A stretch of DNA of 64,000 nt. Origin: Eleusine coracana subsp. coracana. Lineage: Eukaryota > Streptophyta > Magnoliopsida > Poales > Poaceae. The notes beneath the pieces were generated by a model. It was not told where the DNA came from. It was given only the letters and a program-made list of their open reading frames with translations, and made no database searches. Of the stretch, positions 23,761 through 33,917 are shown piece after piece; the first letter of the stretch is position 1, and each line of letters begins with the position of its first letter. The translations under genes were made by a program, and so were the position numbers. Location: contig CM064424.1 in assembly GCA_032690845.1 (NCBI GenBank), forward strand, positions 30,304,228 to 30,368,227, read 5' to 3'.

Positions 23761-24424
23761 TTTCATTCATCATTTATTGATTTTTACACACATTTTTCTT
23801 GCATTGTAACATTGGGGTGAAATATTGTAGGTCTAGCTGGAAACTAGAGGAGGTGATGGATGGAGATGAAACGGAGGATAGAGGTTGATCGACAGAGGAT
23901 GGAGGCCGATCGACAAAGGATGGAGCAAATGTTTTAGTGGATGCAAAGTGTTGATGAGAAGATGGACCTACCTGCACCACCGACGCTATACCTTCCTCCA
24001 ACACCTCCTCCTAGAAGTACTCCTGTGAGTATGAATGATTTAGTTTATTTGTAACTACCTTACATCTTCTCTCACACATGCAATCTCTTTTTCTCTATGC
24101 AAAATCAATTGGCGGCATCGAATGACCACCCTCAGGACAAAGATATGTCACCATCATGGCCATAATGGCCACCCTCATGAACTTCTTGTGAGATACTTGT
24201 GTTATGTGATGATACTAGTGGATTTCTTGTGTAGAAACTAGAGTTTATTTGCATTCTTTGATGGCCACAATGTTTGTGATGATGCTTATTGTCATATAGT
24301 GTTTGTGATGATGCTTATGATATAATGTTTGTGATGATGAATTATGTGATGATGAGATGATGATTATTGTGATATATTGTTTGTGTATGGGATGTGCAAA
24401 ATGTAAATAATTCATATTGCAGGG

Positions 24425-24901
24425 AGGCTAATTTGTCGAGTGTCAAAGTCATTACACTCAGTAAAAGAGCAAATCTTTGCCAAGTGTAATGGCTTTAACA
24501 CTCGGCAAAGTGGGAATGTTTGCCAAGTGTATTTCACTCCACAATCGGCGAAGGGAGAGTGTTTGCCGAGTGTCTTCGGTCAGACACTCAGCAACATATA
24601 AGTTTTGTCGACTACATAGATCATGGCACTTGGCAAACACGTCATCAACACCACCTAATGGTCCTCGTCTCCATTACAGCCACGTCTGCATTGCATTTTG
24701 TTTTGCCGAAGGTCGGTCCGGCACTAGGCAAAGGCTTTGCTGAGTGCTCAAGAAAATACACTTGACAAAGTATGTTTGTCGACTATAGTTTTGTCATGTC
24801 AGCGATGTCAGGGGATGACTCTCGATAAAGGGTTTGTAGAGTGCCTTTGGGGCTTCACAGAGTGCCTCTAGCACTCTGCAGAACGTCTGATTGCCCTAGT
24901 G
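24425..24901 (+). repeat. CACTA subterminal repeat array and terminus
   Basis: At least eight copies of a 12-bp word related to TTTGCCGAGTGT or its complement ACACTCGGCAAA are present between 24433 and 24870, in both orientations. Such arrays bind the transposase in known CACTA elements. The element ends CCCTAGTG. Confidence 0.8.
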
Positions 24902-24904
24902 ATG

Positions 24905-26640
24905 CTACCATGCGTAGTTTACGCTACAACATTGAATCCATATCGTCATAGTTCTTTTGGGAGAAAAATCCAGATATTATAATGTACAACTATAACATGA
25001 CCGGTATAAGACAGCACATAAATTACTGTTTTCCTATTCTTCAGTTGATTGAAACTTTCAGCCGATGATGAGTCTTTTATATATTTTTCTATATAGATTA
25101 TATGTAATATTTGATACATATTAAATTTTATAATTATATTGAAGACTATAAAAAATTATTATTTTGTATGCCCACTTTAGTTAATTGATTTGAATCTAAT
25201 GCTCATAGTGTTGACTGAGAAGACATCATAACTATCAGGTTACAAGTTCATTGAATAATTAACACACAATCCTTGTAGGTACTGGGATCAGGGTTTAGGG
25301 TTCGACATAGTCAAGTACCAAAACCATGACAATCTTTGATTATATCATGAATGCAATCCAATAATTATTATACAAATATGAAACCATGTTAATGTCTTAG
25401 TCGAACATTCAGCTCTAAAATAAGTACGGGACAGAAAAACTTATTAAAGTTATAACAAGAAATGATATAATAACGTATGACTTTGTACACCTAGTGTAAA
25501 TAGTTTCTTTGCATGGTAGGTGTTGACGGACAAAGTATTTGGTTTGCACAATAATTTGACTAAGAGATCTAACAGCTGGTTGAAACTTGTGTCTGATCAC
25601 CCATTCTTAGCCTTCAACGTGAGAAGATCAAGCTTTATTTGCAATACCGTGCAATCCCCTTCTAACACCCTTTGGATCCTCAATATCCTCTATGAAATGT
25701 CCAACTTATCCAAGCTTGCCTTTCTGTTCTGTACTAATACCTCATGTGCAACGTGGACCTACAGTTCCTCCACAACAAGATGGTCATCGCCCTGATTAGA
25801 CCGCATCAGGATCATCATTGTGTCCTTTCCTTTCATGTTCTATGTGGTTACCTTCTGCCCATGCCGGCTTGTTGTTGCCCTTATCACCTATTCGGCGCTA
25901 ACTTATGCATTTGCTTGTGTTTGGCCATGTTAGATCTAAATAAACTAGTTCGCACTGAATTTATTATCCAACAAATGCTCACGAATGGTCTCAAGTGTGT
26001 GTCAAACATATAATTGTTCTTACACCTACTATAAGGATAATATATATACTTTGTATGCAAATATAAATGCAGTGTTTTTTAAAATAGACAACTAGATTTT
26101 CTCCCGCATCATTATATGTCAGCAATTGATCTTCCGTAGTTAATAGTAGAGATAATTAAAGAGAGAAATGATTAAATCTAGATTAAAAATATTAAAAATG
26201 ATTAATACTTTAATTATACATTTGAAACATTTATTTTGTAAAGTAGAACAATTTATAATTAATAGTATAAATGGCTAAAATCTTATGTATTTTTTTATTA
26301 TATTATATAAAACAAATCATATTCATAGGTGGAAGTTTATTTAAACTTCTTCAACCCTGAACAAACATTTATTATTTATACTCCTACGTTCAGATTTTCT
26401 TGTCCTTTCGAACAAGAAGATTAGCTTAAAATAGAACTAACTTTGTATGTCAGATAAGTTTATAGAAGTAACAAACCCTTATATCAGATAAGGTTATAGG
26501 ATGTTTCATTCTTCCAATCTTTAAAAACATTGTTAGTAATAATAACGTGAATGCTGAAAAAGAAAATATTGGCCAATGTCAAATATGGGAACTGCAATAG
26601 ACCGAGTCCCAACAAGTCTTTGGGCCAATTGGATTCTTGC
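24905..26640. other. AT-rich intergenic stretch, no gene recognised
   Basis: Short ORFs at 25520-26013 carry no motif I know. The part from 26040 to 26560 is very AT-rich. I see no terminal repeats here, although undetected old transposon fragments are likely. Confidence 0.5.
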
Positions 26641-26647
26641 CACCCTT

Positions 26648-26851
26648 AAGGGGTGGCATCTTAAAAACAAGCCTCCTAACTAGTGTAACTTAAAAATGCC
26701 ACCCATGAACAGGTTTTTCTCCTCACCCGCGCCACACCCGAAATTATCTTCTATTTTTCTTTTCTTTCCCTCAACTCGATGTTAAGTGACTGTAATGCTC
26801 CTTTCCTTTATTTCTTCTCAAGTGTTGATCGATAGCCGTTGCCGACCGTCG
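26648..26851 (+). repeat. Left terminal inverted repeat
   Basis: It pairs with 32985-33196 in inverse orientation. The seven bases outside it make the border almost palindromic (GCCACCCTTAAGGGGTGGC). Confidence 0.8.
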
Positions 26852-27880
26852 GAGGAGCCTTCATCGCTACAGCATCGAGCATAGCTGTCAGGGATAAATA
26901 TTACCAATGCCACGTGGCAATCGCCAACCCCCTCTTTTCAAAAACAATAAACAACTATGCCGAGGGATGCATGGCCCAATACAACGAGTCAGCGGAGCCC
27001 CGGCCTTTGTCAAGGAGGACAAGCCGACCCCGCCTCACCCAACCCTCGTCGAAGGGGTCCAGGGCATGACATCATCTCTCGACCCCTATTGACGGGGGGT
27101 CGATCCCACTCCGCCTCGCTTGACCCACTACAAGGGGGTTGGGTCCGCATTCGCCCCACTCGACCCCCATAAGGGGGCGAGAGGGCCGTGGATAAGATCG
27201 CCAGCACCGTCTCACAGTAACGGTCCCCTCTGGAATAGGCACAGTGACGCTGGCACGCCTGCTGCCCTCGCTAACCACTGGCATCAGTCATCATGCCAGG
27301 GCATGACAGTGCGCCGCACCGCTGACCCCGCGGGAGTGATAGAGTGGACAAGTCCGGCCATCATGGCTATGGCATGATAGGACAACGTCAAAGCACCCTG
27401 CCCCAGGTACTACACGATGAACCAACTCCTGTCAAAGACAGTTCAATGGGACAAAAGTCCACAACTATTGCTTGTGCCTCTACAGACGTCGTATCAAGCG
27501 TGCGACAATAGTATCAAGGGGTCTATATCCCCCTTGCAAGCCTGCTCTTGTCTCCATCAGCGCCAGCCCGATGGGACAGAACCCGACACCCTGACACAGT
27601 TCGACATGATGATGCCCCTAAATAGGGGTGATCAAGGATGGCTCGGTGGACAGGCACGACATGATGACGCGCGACCTTGTGATAGTCCATTGTGCTTAGC
27701 CATCCGAGTTATCCGACTCACACCAACTACAAGAGTAGCAAGCCTTGATTCATCGACGAAAGGCATGGGCATGCCTCCACACAGCAATTGCAAAGCATGA
27801 AACTAGGACGGTGGGACCCGTGAAGACCGAAGACCGTGCTGCCAACCAAAAGTTCATGGCTCCTTTTGCGCGGCTTCAAC

Positions 27881-27882
<2 letters not shown>

Positions 27883-27960
<78 letters not shown>
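27883..27960 (+). repeat. (CT)39 microsatellite in the LTR promoter
   Basis: A pure dinucleotide run of 78 bp, ending 20 bp upstream of the TATA box. An equivalent tract occurs at the same place in the related LTR (53835-53875). Confidence 0.95.
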
Positions 27961-27961
<1 letters not shown>

Positions 27962-27980
27962 AAGCGGTTCCTCCTCTTGA

Positions 27981-27993
27981 GGTATAAAAGGGG
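27981..27993 (+). promoter_or_regulatory. TATA box of the LTR promoter
   Basis: GGTATAAAAGGGG directly after the CT tract. The related LTR has AATATAAAGGGG at about 53896. Confidence 0.6.
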
Positions 27994-28251
27994 AGGCCCC
28001 TCTTCTTCCTACACAATTCGAACACACGCACGCACTCACAGGCACGCGTACGTCCACCAAAACTTGGAGAAACCTCCTCTCTCAACTCCATTATACACCC
28101 TAGTGCAAGTAACACGAGTTGCTACTCAAACTGGACGTTGGGGGATACCCCAAACCAGTATATTCCCTTGTGTCCTCTTGCATTGCCATGACCGAGCCTA
28201 AACACGCATCCCTGGAATAAATTCTACTAGCCGGTGATGGAAACATCGACA

Positions 28252-28272
28252 CTTGGCGCGCCAGGTAGGGGC
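28252..28272 (+). other. Primer-binding-type site of Tat element 1
   Basis: CTTGGCGCGCCAGGTAGGGG follows the LTR end immediately. Its counterpart in element 2 is GTTGGCGTGCCAGGTAGGGG (54161-54180). The tRNA that pairs with it was not determined. Confidence 0.65.
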
Positions 28273-30150
28273 TTTTGCATGTTTCGATCGACAACCGCAC
28301 TCCGGTTTGTGGGCGTGATCGAGCACCTCAACAACCTCCTCAACCAGGGGTCTGAGGAGGACTCTGACACCAAGAGTAGCTCGGGGAGCCACAATCCCGT
28401 GCGCGAGTGCCACATGGTGCGGCCTACGCCTGTGCCTCGTGCGGGCACCATCGGCAGCAACGTGACAAGCGTTCCCACGACGAGAGGACCGGCAACAGGC
28501 GGTGCCGCAGACCCTGAACCCAACACCCCTCTGATGGGGGCCACCGAAGGACCAGTCATCAATGTACCCGTAGCGACAAGACCGGCACTCAGCCTAGACC
28601 TCGGGCTAACGATGCCAGTGAGGGGTTGCAGGTGTGGTGGTAGGAGCTCGAGTAGGCGAAGCATTAACTGACAGATGAGCAAGCCGTGATCGACCGAGAA
28701 CTGGCTCGGTGGGGCACAGGAGGACACACCCGCGCCACGGCACGTGATGTTCTCTAGCGCATCATCAATGATGACCAGGGCCCATGTAGTTCGCACATGT
28801 GGGTCAGAATGTCGTGGCTGCAGCAGCGTTGCTCCAAATGCTCCCGCCGCCCGTCACGCCAGAAACACAGCAGGCGCATCATGAAGTTGCGGGCGAAGGC
28901 CGTCGAGCTTCAAGCCGAAAGCTCACAGTGGCGTGCAGCTCAGTCCAGCCAACAAATCACCACTTCCCGTCGAGCAGGGGGAGGCAGTGCCACGGGGTCA
29001 TAGCAACCCACGATACAACAGGTTCCTCCTGCTGGGGGTGCTCCTAAGAAGCTCTCAGTCCATGAGCGAGTTGATCCTAATCGGGACGCACCCTCGACCC
29101 TCCAAGTGCACCAGCGTGAGATGAAGCGGATCAAGAAGGAATAGGGTTGCCAACTACGCCACGGTGGAAGGTATGACGACAACGACGAGGACAAGAGCTG
29201 AAGCCCAAGCCCCCCGGGGCCGTGGGTTTTCAGCTCATGGATCCACAGCGTGGAATTCCCCTCAGTGCTTTCGAGCACCAGCAACCATTGCCAAGTATGC
29301 TGGAGAAATACCATCTCGCCTGCCAAGCAGGCAGGGTGATTGATGACTACGCCATTATTCGCAACCTACCACTATACCTCGCCGACTCGGCGTGAGCCTG
29401 GCTCGAGCACCTCCCCAAGGGCCAGATCTACAACTAGTCCGACTTGAGGGACATCTTTGTCAGCAACTTCCAGGGGACCTACATCCGACCGGACAACCCT
29501 TGGGACCTCAAGAACTGCCGGCAAAAGGATGGTGAGACCCTTCGTGACTACATCTGACGCTTCTCTAGGAAGTGCAATGATTTGCCCAACGTCGGAGACA
29601 CCAACATCATGGGTGCCTTCATCTCCGACACCACGTCTGAGCAGCTCATCCACGATTGGGGCGCAAGGGCCCTTGAACGGCTTCGGAGCTCCTAGACATT
29701 ACCACAAACTTCGCCTCCGGTGAGGAGTGCGTGGGCGCGGTCCTCAACTGCAGACCAAACGGCAAAGGCAAGGGCAAGCGAGACGAAGGCACCAGCGAAG
29801 ACCGAAGGGCACTCAAGCCACCAACTGGCGAGGCTCCGAACCACTTCAAGAAGAAGTGGAACAGTCTGTGCACCAACCACGAGTTCCCTATGAACCATCT
29901 ACTTAAAGACCGCTCCCTGCTGAAGAAATTCCTCAGGGAAGAGGGTAGGGGAAAGGACTCGAAGGCCAAGGCAGACCCGGTGTTGAAACACGCCAGGAGC
30001 GATCACGATGACGCTAATAAGGTGAGGGTTCCTGAGCGCCAAGGAGCCATCGCACCTCCGCACCCAGGTCCTAAGGATGCTAAAATCGAGCGACGTGCGG
30101 TCTTCGCAGCCAGGCCCACGACCTCCTCTTTCCTCAGATGGTAGGAATTG
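28273..30150 (+). pseudogene. Gag region of Tat element 1
   Basis: An N-terminal Pro/Thr-rich part (28234-28671) is followed by a broken stretch with a gag core at about 29300-29690. It reads YHLACQAGRVIDDYAII, YLADSA, AWLEHLPKG, SDLRDIFVSNFQGTY and FSRKCNDLPN. The nucleocapsid-type motif near 29880 reads CTNHEFPMNHLLKD, with the final Cys replaced by Arg. In-frame stops at about 29394, 29438 and 29557 and an early one at 28669 disable it. Gag would form the particle that packages the element RNA. Confidence 0.8.
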
Positions 30151-32190
30151 CCGATCACCTTCGATTGTATAGACCACCCAAATCAGGTCTCACAGCTCGG
30201 GCACTACCCGCTTGTGGTCGACTCCATCATCACCAAGACACGTCTCATGAAGGTGCTGATGAACGGAGGCAGCAACCTCAACATCCTCTATGCCGAGGCC
30301 CTCGAGGCCATGCAGATAGGCCTATCATGTCTCTGACCGGTGGGTGCCCCATTCGATAGGGTCATACCGGCGACTCAGGCCATCCCTCTCAGGCAGATCG
30401 ACCTGCCCATCACGTTTGGGACTCTATCAAACTTTCGGATGGAGATCTTCACATTTGATGTGGTTGGCTTCCCAGGAGCCTATCACGCCATCCTAGAGCG
30501 GCCGTGTTACGCCAAGCTCATGGCCATTCCCATCTACACCTACCTGAAGCTTATGATGCCTAGGCCAAAGGGGGTGATCATCGTCGTCGCGTCACTCTAG
30601 CGCGCCTATCGGTGTGAGACAGAGAATTGTGACCTCGCCATGGCCATGGTGGCATCGACTAGAGAGCTCGCGGCCATCCGCGAGCAGGTTGCCCCGAATG
30701 ATCTGTTCGACGAAACAAAGGAGGTGCACATCGACCCTAAGGACAACAACAGGAAGCCCGTGAGGATCGACACATCACTCATGGCCAAATAGTAAGGCGA
30801 GATCGTCGACTTTCTCCACGCGAACCCTGACGTATTCACGTGGAAGCCCTTGAACATGTTGGACATCCCAAGGAAGGTTGCCGAGCACTCCTTGAACATC
30901 AGTCTAGGATCCAGGCCGGTAAAGCAACATTTGTGCCGTTTTGACAAGGAGAAGCGCTGGGCGATCGGGGAAGAAATCGTGATGCTTTTGGTGATCGGAT
31001 TCATCAAGGAGGTATATCAGTCCCAGTGGTTGGCTAACCCTATTATTGTTCATAAAAAAGAATGGGAAACCCTTTGCTTTCTCGACGCATACTCCAGGTA
31101 CCACTAGATCATGATGAACGAATCTGACCAACTTGGGACCCCTTTCATCACTCCGTTCGGCTCCTACAGTTATGTGACCATGCCTTTCGGTCTCAAAAAC
31201 GTGGGCGCTACCATTCAGTGTTGGATGTAGCAGTGTTTCAGAAACACAGTCGAGGCTTATGTGGATGACATCGTAATCAAGTTCAGTAAGGCCGACACGC
31301 TTGTAATAGATTTCAAGCACACCTTCGCCAAGCTGCGCAAAAATGACGTTAAGCTCAACCCTGAGAAGTGCATTTTTGGGGTGTCAAAGGGCATGCTCCA
31401 GGGATTTATCGTTTCACAACGAGGCATCAAGGTTAACCCTGAAATGATATCCACCATCGAGCGGATGGGACCAATCCAAAATTTGAAAGGGATACAGCGT
31501 CTCGCCGGATGCCTGGCCGCGCTGAACCGCTTCATCTCACACTTAGGCGAGCGAGTGTGACAGTGGCGAGGCGCAAACTACGCCACTACTTCGACGTACA
31601 TCCAATCCACGTGGTAAGCTCATTTCCCTTACGAGAAATCATTCAGAACAGAGACTCTGCAGGCAAGGTGGCAAAGTGGGCGATTGAGCTGATGGCACAC
31701 AACATCACGTACTTCCCGCAATCAGCAATCAAGTCGATGGCGGTCATCGATTTCATGGCCGAATGGACCAAGGCGCAGCTTCCTCCCGCTCCGGTTGATC
31801 AAGAGTATTTGGTCATAAACTTTGACGGCTCGCTCATGCAAATAGGGGTCCGCATCGGCCTCATTTTCATCTCACCACTTGGGGTACTAATGAAGAATTC
31901 GATTCGTTAACATTTTCCTGCATCTAATAATCTCGCCGAATACGATGCCCTCGTGAACAGGCTAAAAATTGTTGTTGAACTTGATATCCGCGGTGACTTG
32001 CAACTCGTGATTGACCCGATAATGAAAGAGTCGAGTTTCATGATGATACCATAGCACTCTATTGCCAAGAAGTCCGCAAACTCGACGGAAAGTTTGACAG
32101 GCTCGAACTTAAGCACATCCCAAGGCGCGTCAACGAGGCAGTTGATTTGCTAGCCAAGATGGCTTCCGGACGGGAAATGATCCCACCCGG
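30148..32190 (+). pseudogene. Pol of Tat element 1: protease, RT, RNase H and a second RNase H
   Basis: The protease covers 30148-30600 and reads NGGSNLNILYAEAL; the catalytic Asp of the usual DGGS is Asn. RT follows from 30840 (DIPRKVAEHSLNI, FIKEVYQSQWLANPI, FITPFGSYSYVTMPFGLKN, catalytic AYVDDIV at about 31257). About 45 residues are missing before CFLDAYSRYH, compared with element 2. RNase H is cut near 31559. The second RNase H domain is at 31800-32100 (INFDGSLMQIG, AEYDALVNRLK). Stops at about 30336, 30598, 30790 and 31107. Not functional. Confidence 0.85.
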
Positions 32191-32265
32191 GATCTTCGCC
32201 AATGATCAGCATGCACAGATGGGAAATGATCCCACCCGGGATCTTCGCCAACGATCAGCACGCAC
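32172..32265 (+). repeat. 49-bp tandem duplication in element 1
   Basis: GGGAAATGATCCCACCCGGG starts at 32172 and again at 32221, followed by nearly the same 29 bp each time. It falls at the end of the second RNase H. Confidence 0.9.
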
Positions 32266-32599
32266 CCTTAGTCCGGCCCAAGACCATTGAAGGACCCGAC
32301 AAGGGGTCGAGCGAGATGGGGCATGGGGGACGAGCGAACCGCGACCCCGCAAGGGGCCGAGGTCATGGATGTTGGTCGGTTGAGCGAGCGAATTGACACA
32401 TCGGTCGAACCTATCGACCCCGATGTCGAGCGAATCGATCCCCCGGACGAACAGGCCGGACCCCTGTCAACTAGTGGGTTCCATTCGTTGAATACCTAAC
32501 CCGGGGCACGTTCTCTATCGATAGAACCGAGGCCAAGCGCCTCTACCGTCACGCTAAGTCTTTCGTCCTTATCGACGAAGAGTTGTGTAACTGCAATGT

Positions 32600-32656
32600 G
32601 ATCGAAACGCACATCCCTGGAACAAATTCTATTAGCCGATGATCGAAACACCGACA
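32600..32656 (+). repeat. Remnant of the 3' LTR of Tat element 1
   Basis: About 55 bp match the last part of the 5' LTR (ACGCATCCCTGGAATAAATT against ACGCACATCCCTGGAACAAA) and end CACCGACA. The rest of the 3' LTR, with integrase and everything after it, has been deleted. Polyprotein sequence (LYRHAKSFVLIDEEL, about 32540) runs straight into it. Confidence 0.8.
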
Positions 32657-32984
32657 ACAGCCGCATTAACGTTGACCACCGCACCGAGCTCCACCTGCCC
32701 TGTGACCCGCCGCATCGAGCCCAGAATAAACCATCGTTGACCGCCTTGTGAAGCTCCGCCCACCCTAGGACCCACCACTGCCGCCCACTTGGAGCTCTGC
32801 CGGTAGCCTGGTTAGGCTCGAAGGATTGAGCCGGGACCCGTCGTTGCCGCTCGCTTGGAGTGTGGCTCCGCCCGCCCTGGGACTCACCGATCGCCTAGAG
32901 CGCGGCTCCGTCCGTTTTGGAACCGCCGCCGCCAACCCAGAGCTCTGCCGACATCAAGATCCGCTGCTGTCACCTGCTGGAGGT

Positions 32985-33196
32985 CCGCCGGTAGTGCAAC
33001 GGCCTCCTATCGATCCAACCGGGCATGAGGAAAGAGAAGCAAGGGCAATATGGTCACTTAACATCGAGTTTTGGAGGGGAAAATGAAAAATAGAAGAGAA
33101 TTTTTGGTGTGGCGCGGGTGAGGAGATAAACGTGTTTATGGATGGCATTTTTAAGTTGCACTTGTTAAGAGGCTTGTTTTTAAGTTATCACCCCTT
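32985..33196 (-). repeat. Right terminal inverted repeat
   Basis: Inverse of 26648-26851, with scattered substitutions; it ends TTATCACCCCTT at 33196. Confidence 0.8.
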
Positions 33197-33917
33197 AGAG
33201 CATATACAAAATCTTCCCAAAAAATTGATCCCAAATAAAGTGTTTTTGAGAGTAGCTTAAAAATTTTTCTTGTCTCCACCAACCTTCCTAAAAATAAGTC
33301 ATGAAAACTTTTTATGAGGTCATGTCAGCATCTGGGATAATGACAATATTAATTTTCTTCTAAATATAAAAATTGGGGTCGAAAAAGAATAAACTATGAG
33401 TTGTTAGAGATGATTTTCATTAATTTAATTTTGATGAGAGTTTTTAATTTTTTTTTGAAAATACTGTTAAGTGTGGCAAGAATCTAATTGTTTTTTTAGA
33501 TAAAAAAGAATTATATTAAATAATGATTGAGTACATCTTCATGTTACAAACACTCTAAAATATATAGATATTACAACTAATTACACTTAGTATATAACTC
33601 TAAAACTCAATCCTAAACCTATATAAAAATTTAAATAGATATCACATTAGCAAACACTTATCAAAAGAACAGGTGTCCAACTACCCAGGAGCAGAAAAGC
33701 AAACGAACACCCAATAATCGGCGTCCACGTACTCCGAGAAACTAAAAGAAAAGGAAAATTTTAAAGCAGACCTACCCAGTGCAGGCTACACACCACACCG
33801 GCCAATTACGCCGCCGTCACCGCAGGCGAGGGGAACCGGGACACCGGGCGCCGGCCTGATGCTTTAGAGGCTTTAACGGAGCTCTAATTCGCCGGATCAC
33901 ATGTGTCCGCCACTCCG
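33197..33917 (+). other. Upstream region of the aspartyl protease gene
   Basis: AT-rich up to about 33660, then GC-rich near the start codon. The part at 33198-33430 looks like an old MITE (GAGCATATACAAAATCTTCCC at one side, GTTAGAGATG at the other), but I could not fix its ends. No clear TATA box was identified. Confidence 0.4.

Larger units (their letters stand above)
20461..24901 (+). mobile_element. CACTA (En/Spm) DNA transposon, 5' truncated
   Basis: The right end is TTGCCCTAGTG (24901), the complement of a CACTA terminus. It is preceded by a dense array of subterminal repeats (TTTGCCGAGTGT and its inverse). The coding part resembles the CACTA-associated Transposase_24-type plant protein. 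The left terminus is not present; the element seems cut at the copia LTR. A solo LTR at 20556-22483 lies inside it. Flanking bases at the right are ATG (24902-24904). Confidence 0.75.
26886..28251 (+). repeat. 5' LTR of Tat element 1
   Basis: It begins TGTCAGGG and ends CATCGACA. About 1.37 kb and GC-rich, with many CCCC/GGGG words and GGGGTCGA-type repeats. A (CT) tract sits at 27883-27960 and a TATA box GGTATAAAAGGGG at 27981. It is related to the LTR at 52885-54160, which has the same order of landmarks. Confidence 0.85.
26886..32656 (+). mobile_element. Tat-lineage Ty3/gypsy element 1, degenerate
   Basis: The 5' LTR (26886-28251) is followed by a primer-binding-like site, gag, protease, RT, RNase H and a second RNase H. 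The integrase and nearly all of the 3' LTR are gone. Flanks are ATAGC (26881-26885) and ACAGC (32657-32661), a 5-bp target duplication with one transition. Both lie in the GC-rich core of the inverted-repeat transposon, so this element jumped into it. The same family is present at 52885 onward. Confidence 0.85.
26648..33196. mobile_element. Terminal-inverted-repeat DNA transposon (MULE-like), split by a Tat element
   Basis: The two ends are inverted copies of each other for about 200 bp: 26648-26851 and 32985-33196. Shared words read inward from each end include AAGGGGTG, TTAAAAACAAGCCTC, ACTTAAAAATGCCA, TCACCCGCGCCACAC, CTCGATGTTAAGTGAC and GATCGATAG. The interior that is not retrotransposon (26852-26885 and 32657-32984) is GC-rich with repeated GGCTCCG and CCCACC words. 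No transposase was found, so it is non-autonomous. Long inverted repeats and a GC-rich core resemble Mutator-like elements. A 9-bp target duplication is not evident, and TA sits at both borders, so the superfamily is open. Confidence 0.7.

Noticed and set aside
25520..26013. Two overlapping frames of about 90 codons that might be a decayed gene
   Set aside because: No family motif is recognisable in either frame and no exon pattern could be built.
27745..28201. Frames with runs of Leu-Ser or Arg-Glu
   Set aside because: They are translations of the (CT)39 microsatellite in an LTR.
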